Assembly (NCBI GenBank): GCA_028699365.1
Contig: JAQVUQ010000026.1
Coordinates: forward strand, 1-14,038
Length of the DNA: 14,038 nucleotides
Origin: UBA5359 sp028699365 [NCBI: bacterium]
Lineage (GTDB): Bacteria > UBP13 > UBA5359
Direction of reading: 5' to 3'
Below are positions 1-7,679 of the stretch, piece after piece (positions within the stretch are counted from its first letter, which is position 1; every line of letters begins with the position of its first letter). A program made the translations under genes and the position numbers. Below the pieces are notes generated by a model that was given only the letters and a program-made list of their open reading frames with translations, ran no database searches and was not told the DNA's origin.

Positions 1-3000
1 CAGGGGATCCGGTCTGACGAAGGCATTGGAATTGGATAAGTAATTCTTGTTTACCAATGTAACCACCATAGCCTTATCACCGCAGACGATGCAACTGCCG
101 TAATAATCCTGGCTGTCCTCTATTGTCAGCAGGCCGTCCACCGGTGTTCCTATCGAGGTCAGCGGCAATACCTGATGCAGTATGCCGTTTATTTCGCCGA
201 CAGCGTTCCATAATGTCGGATGTGCCAGCAAGCCCCGGTCACCGTGGGCGGGGTACCATTGCAGCGATTTAGCGCCGCCTGCAAGCGCCGTGTAGGCTTC
301 CATACGCATCTCATCCGCTTCAAAGGCTCGGTAATCGTTGTAGCAGTAACCTTCGTTAAGGTAATAGAACGGCCTGGGACGTGCGGCAGCCTGCGTATTC
401 TGCACGTGACCCAGAGTATTGCCGATAATGTCCCCGCCCCCCAGCGGATAAGCATGGGCGCTTAAATAGTCGGGTATCTGACCATAGTTGTACAGATTTG
501 TCGGATATCCTGAATGATCTATTTGCAAATATGTAGGCGTCGCAGAATCGAATATTCGGCAGAACTGGTTGGCCCGCTCCACATCGCGTTTTATAGAGAC
601 GGCCGGCAAGTTACTTATATTGCCACGGCCGTCAGGCTCGTCTTCAAGATAATATGCCCACAACGCCGAGTGCCCTTTGATCGAATTAAGCGCAGTCAGT
701 TGAGCATAATCGTAGTAAACCGGTTCATATTTTTCCTCACCGGGATACAGCTTGCTATAGTATATATATGCCCCTCCCAGGCTGTAATTTGCCAAGCTGT
801 CATAGCCGCTTACTTGCACCGGAGTAAACCCGTGAGTAGCATCAAAAAGGTGGTTGTAGTATTGCTCCAGTGCCGAAGTGCCCATATTACCGAAAATGCC
901 CAGGGGAGCGGGAGCAGGAAAGGCTCTTACCGTCGTAGAACGCACATCATCGGCGGTTCTGACGGCAATTGTGTGACAACTGCCCTTTACCCAGGCGGAA
1001 GCCAGGTTGACATGCGCGTAAGCATAGTCTGAGGAGACATCATAAACGGTTGTGCTGACAGACTGCCCGTCTATCTCAACGGATGATATTGTCGTTCCCG
1101 ATTGGTGGCCGGCATAGATATAGAGTTCATCAAGATCGCTCCCGATGCCTACATACTCCAGCCTGAAGGCCGGATCGGTCATACCGACACTGGTTGTCAG
1201 GAATTCATTTCCCAGGACTGCGGTTATATCGTGCCGGGGTGCGTTGACAAGCGCACCCGACTCCAATCGCAAGTTAACCTCTGCTGTGCCGCCGGCGGGT
1301 ATAGGGTTGGGGAATACACGATACCAGGCGATATCGGCATTTTCAATCTTTATATACTCATCCCTGACATCGGAGCCGAGGAATGTTTCGTCTGTCGTCC
1401 AGACTTTACCTACTGATCTGCCGTCCATCATGATCCGGTTTATCGCCAAAGGAGAGGTAGTCGGATTTTTAATATGCATGACGATATTGCCGGCATAGTC
1501 TATATCATCGGGCTCATAACGTACCGGACAAGATTGGGACAGGGAAATCTCATCCGGGGTCCAGGCCCGGCTGTAGATACTTACTTCATCAATAAGACCG
1601 TTGAAATAGCGGTTATCACTCGTTGAGGCATTATCCCCTAACCAGAGGGGATAAGCATTACTTATAAGCGCGGCCCGGGTGGTGGCTTCCGTCTTGGTAA
1701 CGCCGTCCACGGTTATAGACATATACATATTATTGGGGTCCGTGGCGTTATATACCGCCACTATATGGCTCCAGCCACTCTCCTTTACCGGTACATCCGA
1801 TATGATTTTGATATCTGAGTTCCCCACATAGCCGATATCGAACACAACTCTTCGAGAGGTATTGTATACGTAAATTGAGTAGCCGCTATCTGACGAGATG
1901 GAATACTCCTTGGCAACAACTACGTTATACGATGATGAGCCTGACCCCAAGTACTTGACCCAGGCCTCTATAGTCAATTCGCTTCCCGTTACATCCAGAC
2001 TGGCGGTGTTGCCGCAATTGACATAGTCATCCGTGCCGTCGAACTGCAGACCCTGGCCGATCTTTCCGCTTACCCAACCGGCTCCATTGATCGTTCCGCT
2101 GTTGCCGTTACCGGATGCATCCGCCGTTGTTGTTCCCGTTCCCTCGTCGATATGCCAGTTGCCACGGGCCGCCAGATAATGCTTGTAGATTTCATCCTGG
2201 GTCCAGGCCCGGCTGTATATACTTACTTCATCGATAAGGCCGTTGAAATAACGGGTATCGCTCGTTGAGGCATTATCCCCCAACTGAAGGGGATTAGTCG
2301 TGGTTATAAGGGCATTCCGGGTGGTAGCTTCCGTCTTGGTAACGCCGTCCACGGTTATGGACATATACATATTGTTGGGATCCGTGGCGTTATATACCGC
2401 CACTATATGACTCCAGCCGCCATCCTTTACCGCCGCATCAGAGGTAATAGTAACATCCGCGGTCCCCGAATTGCCGATAGCGAACATAACTTCCCGGGTG
2501 GTATTACATACGTAAACAGAATACCCCTCATCCGACGTGACGGAGTCACCCTTGGCCGCTATGACGTTATACGTGCCCGAGCCGGTCCCCAGGTATTTGA
2601 CCCAGGCCTCTATGGTCAATTCGTTTCCGGTTATATCCAGGCTGGCGGCGTTGCCGCAATTGACATAATCATCCGTCCCGTCGAATTGCAGTCCCTTGCC
2701 GATCTTTCCGTTTACCCAGCCGGCGCCGTAGATAGTTCCGCTGTTGCCGTTACCGGATGCATCCGCCGTTGTCGTCCCCGTTCCCTCGTCGATATGCCAG
2801 TTGCCACGGGTATCCGCCGCCAGGTAATGCTTATAGATCTCATCCGTGCTCCAGGCTCGGCTGTAGATACTTACTTCATCAATAAGACCGTTGAAATAGC
2901 GGTTATCACTCGTTGAGGCATTATCCCCTAACCAGAGGGGATAAGCATTACTTATAAGCGCGGCCCGGGTGGTGGCTTCCGTCTTGGTAACGCCGTCCAC

Positions 3001-3555
3001 GGTTATAGACATATACATATTATTGGGGTCCGTGGCGTTATATACCGCCACTATATGGCTCCAGCCACTCTCCTTTACCGGTACATCCGATATGATTTTG
3101 ATATCTGAGTTCCCCACATAGCCGATATCGAACACAACTCTTCGAGAGGTATTGTATACGTAAATTGAGTAGCCGCTATCCGACGAGATGGAATACTCCT
3201 TGGCAACTACTACGTTATACGATGATGAGCCTGACCCCAGATACTTGACCCAGGCTTCTATGGTCAGTTCGCTCCCGGTTATATCCAGACTGGCGGCGTT
3301 GCCGCAATTGACATAATCATCCGTGCCGTCAAACTGCAGCCCCTGGCCTATCTTTCCGCTTACCCAACCGGCTCCATTGATCGTTCCGCTGTTGCCGTTA
3401 CCGGATGCATCTGCCGTTGTTGTTCCCGCTCCCTCGTCGATATGCCAATTGCCTTGCAAGGCAACATCGGCATTCACACTGCTAAGCATACTTAATATTA
3501 ACAATGAAACTATTACCGATAAACTAATCGATAGAAATGCTCTCTTAATCTCCAT
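1..3555 (-). CDS. Secreted triple-LamG protein with DEPDG-type glycosidase-like barrel (3' end cut by window edge)
   Basis: I translated this frame by hand from 3555 to position 1: 1185 codons with no stop, so the gene continues past the left edge. The ATG at 3555 has a perfect AGGAGG 9 nt upstream. Residues 1-29 form a signal peptide (MEIKR, then a hydrophobic run, ending VNA before D30). Three LamG/concanavalin A-like domains follow at about 35-245, 251-461 and 465-672, each opening with NWHIDEG and closing with IDEVSIYSRAW. From about 676 the protein becomes a paralogue of the genes at 4531-6327 and 7680-9836: a beta region with AWYRVFPNP (743-751), a second beta region (about 797-880), barrel entry GIFGNMGT (886), DEPDG (972-976), DHSGYP (1013-1018), WYPAHG (1100-1105) and the start of the C-terminal beta domain (about 1140 on). 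LamG domains commonly bind carbohydrate. Likely role: an extracellular glycan-binding enzyme. It is last in the visible operon, 78 bp after the isomerase gene. Confidence 0.9.
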   Translation of the reverse strand, partial: MEIKRAFLSISLSVIVSLLILSMLSSVNADVALQGNWHIDEGAGTTTADASGNGNSGTINGAGWVSGKIGQGLQFDGTDDYVNCGNAASLDITGSELTIEAWVKYLGSGSSSYNVVVAKEYSISSDSGYSIYVYNTSRRVVFDIGYVGNSDIKIISDVPVKESGWSHIVAVYNATDPNNMYMSITVDGVTKTEATTRAALISNAYPLWLGDNASTSDNRYFNGLIDEVSIYSRAWSTDEIYKHYLAADTRGNWHIDEGTGTTTADASGNGNSGTIYGAGWVNGKIGKGLQFDGTDDYVNCGNAASLDITGNELTIEAWVKYLGTGSGTYNVIAAKGDSVTSDEGYSVYVCNTTREVMFAIGNSGTADVTITSDAAVKDGGWSHIVAVYNATDPNNMYMSITVDGVTKTEATTRNALITTTNPLQLGDNASTSDTRYFNGLIDEVSIYSRAWTQDEIYKHYLAARGNWHIDEGTGTTTADASGNGNSGTINGAGWVSGKIGQGLQFDGTDDYVNCGNTASLDVTGSELTIEAWVKYLGSGSSSYNVVVAKEYSISSDSGYSIYVYNTSRRVVFDIGYVGNSDIKIISDVPVKESGWSHIVAVYNATDPNNMYMSITVDGVTKTEATTRAALISNAYPLWLGDNASTSDNRYFNGLIDEVSIYSRAWTPDEISLSQSCPVRYEPDDIDYAGNIVMHIKNPTTSPLAINRIMMDGRSVGKVWTTDETFLGSDVRDEYIKIENADIAWYRVFPNPIPAGGTAEVNLRLESGALVNAPRHDITAVLGNEFLTTSVGMTDPAFRLEYVGIGSDLDELYIYAGHQSGTTISSVEIDGQSVSTTVYDVSSDYAYAHVNLASAWVKGSCHTIAVRTADDVRSTTVRAFPAPAPLGIFGNMGTSALEQYYNHLFDATHGFTPVQVSGYDSLANYSLGGAYIYYSKLYPGEEKYEPVYYDYAQLTALNSIKGHSALWAYYLEDEPDGRGNISNLPAVSIKRDVERANQFCRIFDSATPTYLQIDHSGYPTNLYNYGQIPDYLSAHAYPLGGGDIIGNTLGHVQNTQAAARPRPFYYLNEGYCYNDYRAFEADEMRMEAYTALAGGAKSLQWYPAHGDRGLLAHPTLWNAVGEINGILHQVLPLTSIGTPVDGLLTIEDSQDYYGSCIVCGDKAMVVTLVNKNYLSNSNAFVRPDPL
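1561..2163 (-). repeat. LamG-coding repeat, copy 3 of 3 (C-terminal)
   Basis: Third 603-bp unit, offset 1290 bp (430 codons) from copy 1. One mismatch lies in 1561-1890 and about 18 in 1891-2163 relative to copy 1, so identity is concentrated in one half. It leads directly into the glycosidase-like part of the protein. Confidence 0.9.
2203..2805 (-). repeat. LamG-coding repeat, copy 2 of 3 (middle, divergent)
   Basis: Same 603-bp length and reading frame as the other two copies, but clearly diverged in the half that encodes the C-terminal part of the domain (for example KGDSVTSDEGYSVYVCN where the others have KEYSISSDSGYSIYVYN). It begins 642 bp after copy 3 and 648 bp before copy 1, counted on the plus strand. 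Confidence 0.85.
2851..3453 (-). repeat. LamG-coding repeat, copy 1 of 3 (N-terminal)
   Basis: A 603-bp in-frame repeat unit encoding the first LamG domain. Bases 2858-3180 are identical to 1568-1890 in copy 3 by hand alignment. The rest of the unit differs from copy 3 at about 18 positions, and the whole unit differs much more from copy 2. Confidence 0.9.
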
Positions 3556-3564
3556 AACAACGTT

Positions 3565-3570
3565 CCTCCT
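3565..3570 (-). promoter_or_regulatory. Ribosome binding site of the LamG gene
   Basis: AGGAGG on the minus strand, 9 nt before the ATG at 3555. It fixes the start and places the signal peptide at the very N-terminus. Confidence 0.85.
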
Positions 3571-3633
3571 TTTTGCTTTTAACAGATCTTTCATATGGCT
3601 GTCTGTAAACAGAGCAACTATTAAGACCTCCCT

Positions 3634-4509
3634 TTACCCCTCCTTACTCTCCAATAATTCGTCCATTATCCTGTGAAAATTAACGGCGTCCCGCGGCAGG
3701 CCCACTTCCGGTGCCCAATTTGCCCACTCCAGTGAGAAGAACCCGTCAAAACCGTCCGCAACCATTAACTGCATGACCTCGCGGACAGGCATATTGCCCT
3801 CTCCCAGACCAACGAACTCCCAATCGTCATACATGCCCTCTACCAGAAACTCTGCTTCAGGTGCCGGGAACAGCTTGCCGTTTCCCTTGTATTTACAGTC
3901 CCGGGCGTGCAGATGCGTGATCTTGTCACAGGCTAACCAGTAGGCCCCTCCCGGGTCGTCACCGCTCAGAAGTGAATGCGTGAAGTCCCAGTTTATCGAT
4001 AGTCCCGGGGCATCCGCCCGGGCTATGACCTCAGCGGCGTTCTTCACCCGGCAGAAATCATCGTGCGTCTCCAGGCAAAGCGTCACTCCGTGTTGGTCGG
4101 CAAAAAGCCCGCATTCCCTCAGTCCGCAAGCGATCCGATCGTAAAACCTTTCCCGGTTCTCCTCCTTCGGCTCGGGAAGACGACCGCCAAAGACTCTGAT
4201 CAGCTTCACTCCCAGATCGGACGCCAGGGCAATATTATTACGGCAATCGTCAATGTTACGTCTGTATTCTTCCTCATCGGGAGAAGAATACCTGACCGAT
4301 GTAGCCAGACAGCTTATGTCTATACCGCTGCCCCGGACCTTTTTCTTTATCTCGCTTCGCTCCATTTTAGACAAGCTCAGCTCTATGCCGTGCTTATGCC
4401 CTGCCGCAACACGGGGCTCAAAGCCGCCGTAGCCGTATTCTTTTGCCTTGGCAATAATGGTATCCAGATCCCAATCCGGACAACTGAAGGTCATAAAACT
4501 GATATTCAT
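3634..4509 (-). CDS. Sugar phosphate isomerase/epimerase-like TIM-barrel protein
   Basis: This 291-aa protein has no signal peptide and is probably cytoplasmic. It matches the xylose isomerase-like TIM-barrel family (AP-endonuclease 2 fold, PF01261): residue 26 on reads YGYGGFEPR, with VKLIRVFGGR at 101-110. The usual metal ligands are in order: Glu in LCLETHDD (E147), Asp in NWDFTHS (D175, with H178), the His pair in THLHARD (H199, H201), the family's GLGEG turn (235-239), and Glu in FSLEWAN (E261). Members interconvert ketoses or epimerise sugars and inositols; the substrate cannot be read from sequence. GGGAG stands 9 nt upstream of the ATG, and the gene begins 21 bp after the stop of the 598-aa barrel protein, so it is in the same operon. 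Likely role: processing a monosaccharide released and imported by the products of its neighbours. Confidence 0.88.
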   Translation of the reverse strand: MNISFMTFSCPDWDLDTIIAKAKEYGYGGFEPRVAAGHKHGIELSLSKMERSEIKKKVRGSGIDISCLATSVRYSSPDEEEYRRNIDDCRNNIALASDLGVKLIRVFGGRLPEPKEENRERFYDRIACGLRECGLFADQHGVTLCLETHDDFCRVKNAAEVIARADAPGLSINWDFTHSLLSGDDPGGAYWLACDKITHLHARDCKYKGNGKLFPAPEAEFLVEGMYDDWEFVGLGEGNMPVREVMQLMVADGFDGFFSLEWANWAPEVGLPRDAVNFHRIMDELLESKEG

Positions 4510-4530
4510 TTCTCTACACTCCCAACATTG

Positions 4531-6327
4531 CTACTTCTTGTCTATTACGCTCAGACGCGGCTTGACTTCATCCGTATAGCGCTGCATCAATTGCTGCCGC
4601 AATTCCTTATTACCGGCAATGACAACCGGCTTGGCCAGATCAAGGGGGAAGGTGATAATCAGCTTACCTCCCCTGGAAGTATAATCCACCGGCTCAAGGC
4701 CCTTGTCGCTGACAGAGAAGACATCGGCTGCGTTAAACCATGAGGGAACTTCCAGTTCCGTGATCACTTTACCTACCGGCGCATAGTTGAACGGGCTTCC
4801 CTCAGCAACCTGATGCCGTTTTACGGCCAGAAGCACTATAGCGTCCCGGCCTGATACCAGTGTAGCTTGATCCACGTCATTACGTTCTGTCGCCACCAGC
4901 GGCCATATATCCGCATCGGCCAGCAAAGGCCCCAGCGTATAAAAAACAGCGTTTATTCGCCCCAGTTCCGCCCAGGCATCAGGCCAGTTGTCCATGAGAT
5001 CATGCAGCGGATAGTAGATTATACCTTTGCTGCCGCCCATAAGAGCATAATAGCACTGGAGCAATAACTCCTTGCCGGTCATGCCGGCCTCGCGCATATA
5101 ATGGGGGCCTACACCCGCAACAAACCAGAAGGGCAGCGGAGCGGAGGCCCTCCTGGCGTGATAGCAGTGATCCATCGTTGATGAGCGCAATTTAGCCTCA
5201 AGGTTATAGCTGTGCACAAAGATAAGATCGGAGATACCGGCGAAGGCATAGCAGTCATTCGGCCAGCCGCTATGGTCTACGCTGAAGTGTACCGGCGCTT
5301 CCGGGTCAAGTTCCCGGCAAAAAGCGACGGAGCGCATCATCTCACGGCACATCCGCATCCAGCCGCTCTTGCTGCCGTCCGGCTCATCCATCAGGAAGTA
5401 CTTCCAGCGGGGGTGAGGATACCTCAAATTACCTTTTTTAAAGGCGACAGGGTCTGCAAAAACAACGTCTTCAGCAGTTCCCCGCTCATAATCATATTCC
5501 GTCTGCTGCAGGGTTGATCTGCAACTTCCGGTGTAGCTTATAAAGTGCTCTTCCATGCCTTTTCTGGAGTTGCTCATCGCGCCGATGATAAATTCGGACG
5601 CTATTGCCCTGAATGAATAGACGACGGATGAACCGCTATTAAAGATTACCTTCACAAAATGAAACGAACCCTTATCGAGCAGCCGGTCGGTGGCTACCGA
5701 TACATACGCCTTGCCGTGGAGGAACTCCCGGCTGAAAACCGACGCTTTCACCGGCCGGTCGTCCAGGGATACTGACGAAACACTCAGCTCCCCCGGCAGC
5801 TCTTTCTCCAGAAAGATATTCAGACTCTTTAAATCCGAGGAAAGGCTGATGGAACTGACCCGGGCCGGGGAAGAGACGACGGTTACCGGCACTTCCAATG
5901 TCCCAACTTTAGTGTCCACCGTTACGGTATAGGCATCGCCAGCCTGCTTGGCAGGCATGCTTGTCCTGATTACCAGTTCTGTTATGGAAGCAGCCGGCAC
6001 AGGATTGGGCCTGACATCATACCAGAGCACCGCCTTGTTTTCAATCGTGAGATATTTCCGGCGGAATTCCAGCGGATCGGTTACTATCTCGTCCATAACC
6101 AACGGTCCTATGTTCCGGCCGTCAAGCTTGACGGCGGTAACAGGTAGCGGATTACCGCCGGTATTCTTCAGATAAACATGGAGCGATCCGGAATATCCAT
6201 TGGCATCCGGCCTCCAGACGGCGTTATAAACCTGCAGGTTTGTGTCGGCCTGGCCTGGGGAAACCGCGGCCATTACACAAAGGCATAAGAGGAAACATAC
6301 CCGCAGCAATAGCTCTTTACCCTGCAT
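4531..6327 (-). CDS. Secreted DEPDG-type glycosidase-like protein (598 aa), paralogue 2
   Basis: I place the start at the ATG at 6327, 7 nt after the stop of the solute-binding protein gene, because it puts a clean signal peptide first (MQGKELLLRVCFLLCLCVMA, with likely cleavage after GQA at 25-27). The frame is open up to 6399, but that extension would overlap the upstream gene and bury the signal peptide behind charged residues. GCAGG lies 10 nt upstream. Visible parts are an N-terminal beta region with SLHVYLKN (48-55) and LWYDVRPNP (101-109), a second beta region (about 155-240), barrel entry FIIGAMSN (246-253), YFLMDEPDG (310-318), VDHSGWP (350-356), GGSKGIIYYPLHD (431-443), WAELGRIN (452-459) and a C-terminal beta domain (about 480-575). 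The acidic D314-E315 pair is the best catalytic candidate. I do not recognise a named family; a distant link to GH123/DUF4091 is possible but unproven. Confidence 0.85.
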   Translation of the reverse strand: MQGKELLLRVCFLLCLCVMAAVSPGQADTNLQVYNAVWRPDANGYSGSLHVYLKNTGGNPLPVTAVKLDGRNIGPLVMDEIVTDPLEFRRKYLTIENKAVLWYDVRPNPVPAASITELVIRTSMPAKQAGDAYTVTVDTKVGTLEVPVTVVSSPARVSSISLSSDLKSLNIFLEKELPGELSVSSVSLDDRPVKASVFSREFLHGKAYVSVATDRLLDKGSFHFVKVIFNSGSSVVYSFRAIASEFIIGAMSNSRKGMEEHFISYTGSCRSTLQQTEYDYERGTAEDVVFADPVAFKKGNLRYPHPRWKYFLMDEPDGSKSGWMRMCREMMRSVAFCRELDPEAPVHFSVDHSGWPNDCYAFAGISDLIFVHSYNLEAKLRSSTMDHCYHARRASAPLPFWFVAGVGPHYMREAGMTGKELLLQCYYALMGGSKGIIYYPLHDLMDNWPDAWAELGRINAVFYTLGPLLADADIWPLVATERNDVDQATLVSGRDAIVLLAVKRHQVAEGSPFNYAPVGKVITELEVPSWFNAADVFSVSDKGLEPVDYTSRGGKLIITFPLDLAKPVVIAGNKELRQQLMQRYTDEVKPRLSVIDKK

Positions 6328-6334
6328 CCTTAGC

Positions 6335-7651
6335 TTACCTGCCGTTCTTAGCATATCTTGCCCTCTCCTCAGCCAGCACTTTATTGAGCTGGTTTTCAAT
6401 ACTGCTCAGCGCTTTGGCAACAGGTTGTTCCCCTAAAAGCGCCTTCACCATTTCCGTGTTCCAGATGCCGGCCAGCTTTCCGCCGCCTCCTCCCAGATAG
6501 GGAATGGAGGGCACCGCCCTGGCATATTTCATCGACTCCAGATAAGCCTCCTCATGCCAGGGGGTATCGGCCTTGACGAAATGTGTGGAGGCGGCTACAG
6601 ATTTGCGGGCCGGCATCCAGTTACGCTCGGCCAACATGGCGGAAACTTCCTTGCCGCTCATAATTTTAACCAATTCCCAGGCCAGTTCCTTCTGTTTCGA
6701 GCCGCTCCAGATAGTATAGGATTCCCCGGTATAGCGCGGATATCTTCCCTGCGGCCCATTGGGCACCGGTGCCATGTCCCACTTCAGGTTCTTGCAGGCC
6801 GCAAACTGGTTGAGACAGTTCCAGGGCAAATATATGAACATCCCCAGCCTGCCGAGCATAAATATCTCTCTGTCTCCGCCCATCTCGGTAGCTGCAATAG
6901 TGCCGGGGGCAACTTTATACCTCTTCTCCAGATCCACCAGGAACTGCATGGCGGCAATAGAGCCGGGAGAGTTGACTACGCATTTGCTTAAGTCATCATT
7001 CATCAAATCCGCCCCGGCACCCCAGAGCCAGGACAGGGACCCTGTCCAGCCACTTGCAGAGTTCGATGTGCCATACTGGCTTATACGGCCGTTGCCGGTT
7101 CCCCCCTTCGTCAACGCTTTTGCCGCCTTAAGGAAATCTTCCCAGGTCCAGCCGGCATCAGGATAAGCCAGCCCGGCTTTATCGAACAGTTCCTTGTTAT
7201 AATAAAGAATCTCCGGGCCGCCGGTAGTGGGCATGCCGTATATCGCCCCGGATGGAACCGAGCCCTCGTCAAACGCCTGGGAATAGAAATCACCTGTGTC
7301 GTAGCCGTCTCTCTTTATATACGGCCTTAAATCCAGCAAAGTGCCTCTGGTGCCTAAATCAGCCAGCGATTTATTGGCAATGGCTATTACATCTGGAGCA
7401 GCATTACCGGCCATTTGCGTTTGTAATTGCACCTGATTTGATGTTTCCTCCTGTCTGATCTTGACACCAGGATGCTTCTTCTCAAAATCGGCCACTATCT
7501 TATCGTAAACGGGGTTAAGCTCGGGCGATGAAAACCGCATGAACCGGATAACCGTCTTTCCCTCGTTTTTATCACCGCAGCCGCCGCATATCATAGCCGC
7601 AGCCAAAGACAACAGCACCGCTAATTTAGCCCGCTTTATCATTTGACTCAT
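6335..7651 (-). CDS. ABC transporter sugar-type solute-binding lipoprotein (family 1)
   Basis: This 438-aa lipoprotein has a short positive N-terminus, a hydrophobic run and a lipobox ending in C25 (ICGGC, then GDKNEG). That predicts lipid anchoring on the outer face of the cytoplasmic membrane. The mature part matches family 1 extracellular solute-binding proteins (MalE/UgpB type, PF01547/PF13416): VIRFMRFSSPE at the first strand, PVYDKIVADFEKKHPGVKI, DVIAIANKSLADL, and the hallmark YYNKELFDKAGL (150-161) followed by PDAGWTWEDFLKAAKAL. These proteins capture mono- or oligosaccharides or glycerol phosphates. The ATG at 7651 has GAGGG 4 nt upstream; a second ATG three codons on is also well placed, and either gives the same mature protein. 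It sits between two glycosidase-like paralogues, 28 bp after one and 7 bp before the other. No permease or ATPase gene is visible. Confidence 0.93.
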   Translation of the reverse strand: MSQMIKRAKLAVLLSLAAAMICGGCGDKNEGKTVIRFMRFSSPELNPVYDKIVADFEKKHPGVKIRQEETSNQVQLQTQMAGNAAPDVIAIANKSLADLGTRGTLLDLRPYIKRDGYDTGDFYSQAFDEGSVPSGAIYGMPTTGGPEILYYNKELFDKAGLAYPDAGWTWEDFLKAAKALTKGGTGNGRISQYGTSNSASGWTGSLSWLWGAGADLMNDDLSKCVVNSPGSIAAMQFLVDLEKRYKVAPGTIAATEMGGDREIFMLGRLGMFIYLPWNCLNQFAACKNLKWDMAPVPNGPQGRYPRYTGESYTIWSGSKQKELAWELVKIMSGKEVSAMLAERNWMPARKSVAASTHFVKADTPWHEEAYLESMKYARAVPSIPYLGGGGGKLAGIWNTEMVKALLGEQPVAKALSSIENQLNKVLAEERARYAKNGR

Positions 7652-7679
7652 CCTTCCCTCATCCTAATACAACTCCCGC

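Noticed and set aside
514-1032. Plus-strand open frame of 172 codons under the LamG/barrel gene
   Set aside because: It lies wholly opposite a minus-strand frame that codes a recognisable protein continuously from 3555 to 1, and it has no signal, motif or family pattern of its own.
2407-2916. Plus-strand open frame of 169 codons across the LamG repeats
   Set aside because: It is the antisense of the repeated LamG code; its composition simply mirrors the repeat.
1561-3453. CRISPR array or mobile repeat
   Set aside because: The repeats are 603-bp in-frame protein-domain units without spacers, terminal inverted repeats or transposase.
4063-4743. Plus-strand open frame of 226 codons
   Set aside because: It straddles the antisense of two real genes (the isomerase and the 598-aa barrel protein), including their junction, with no recognisable domain.
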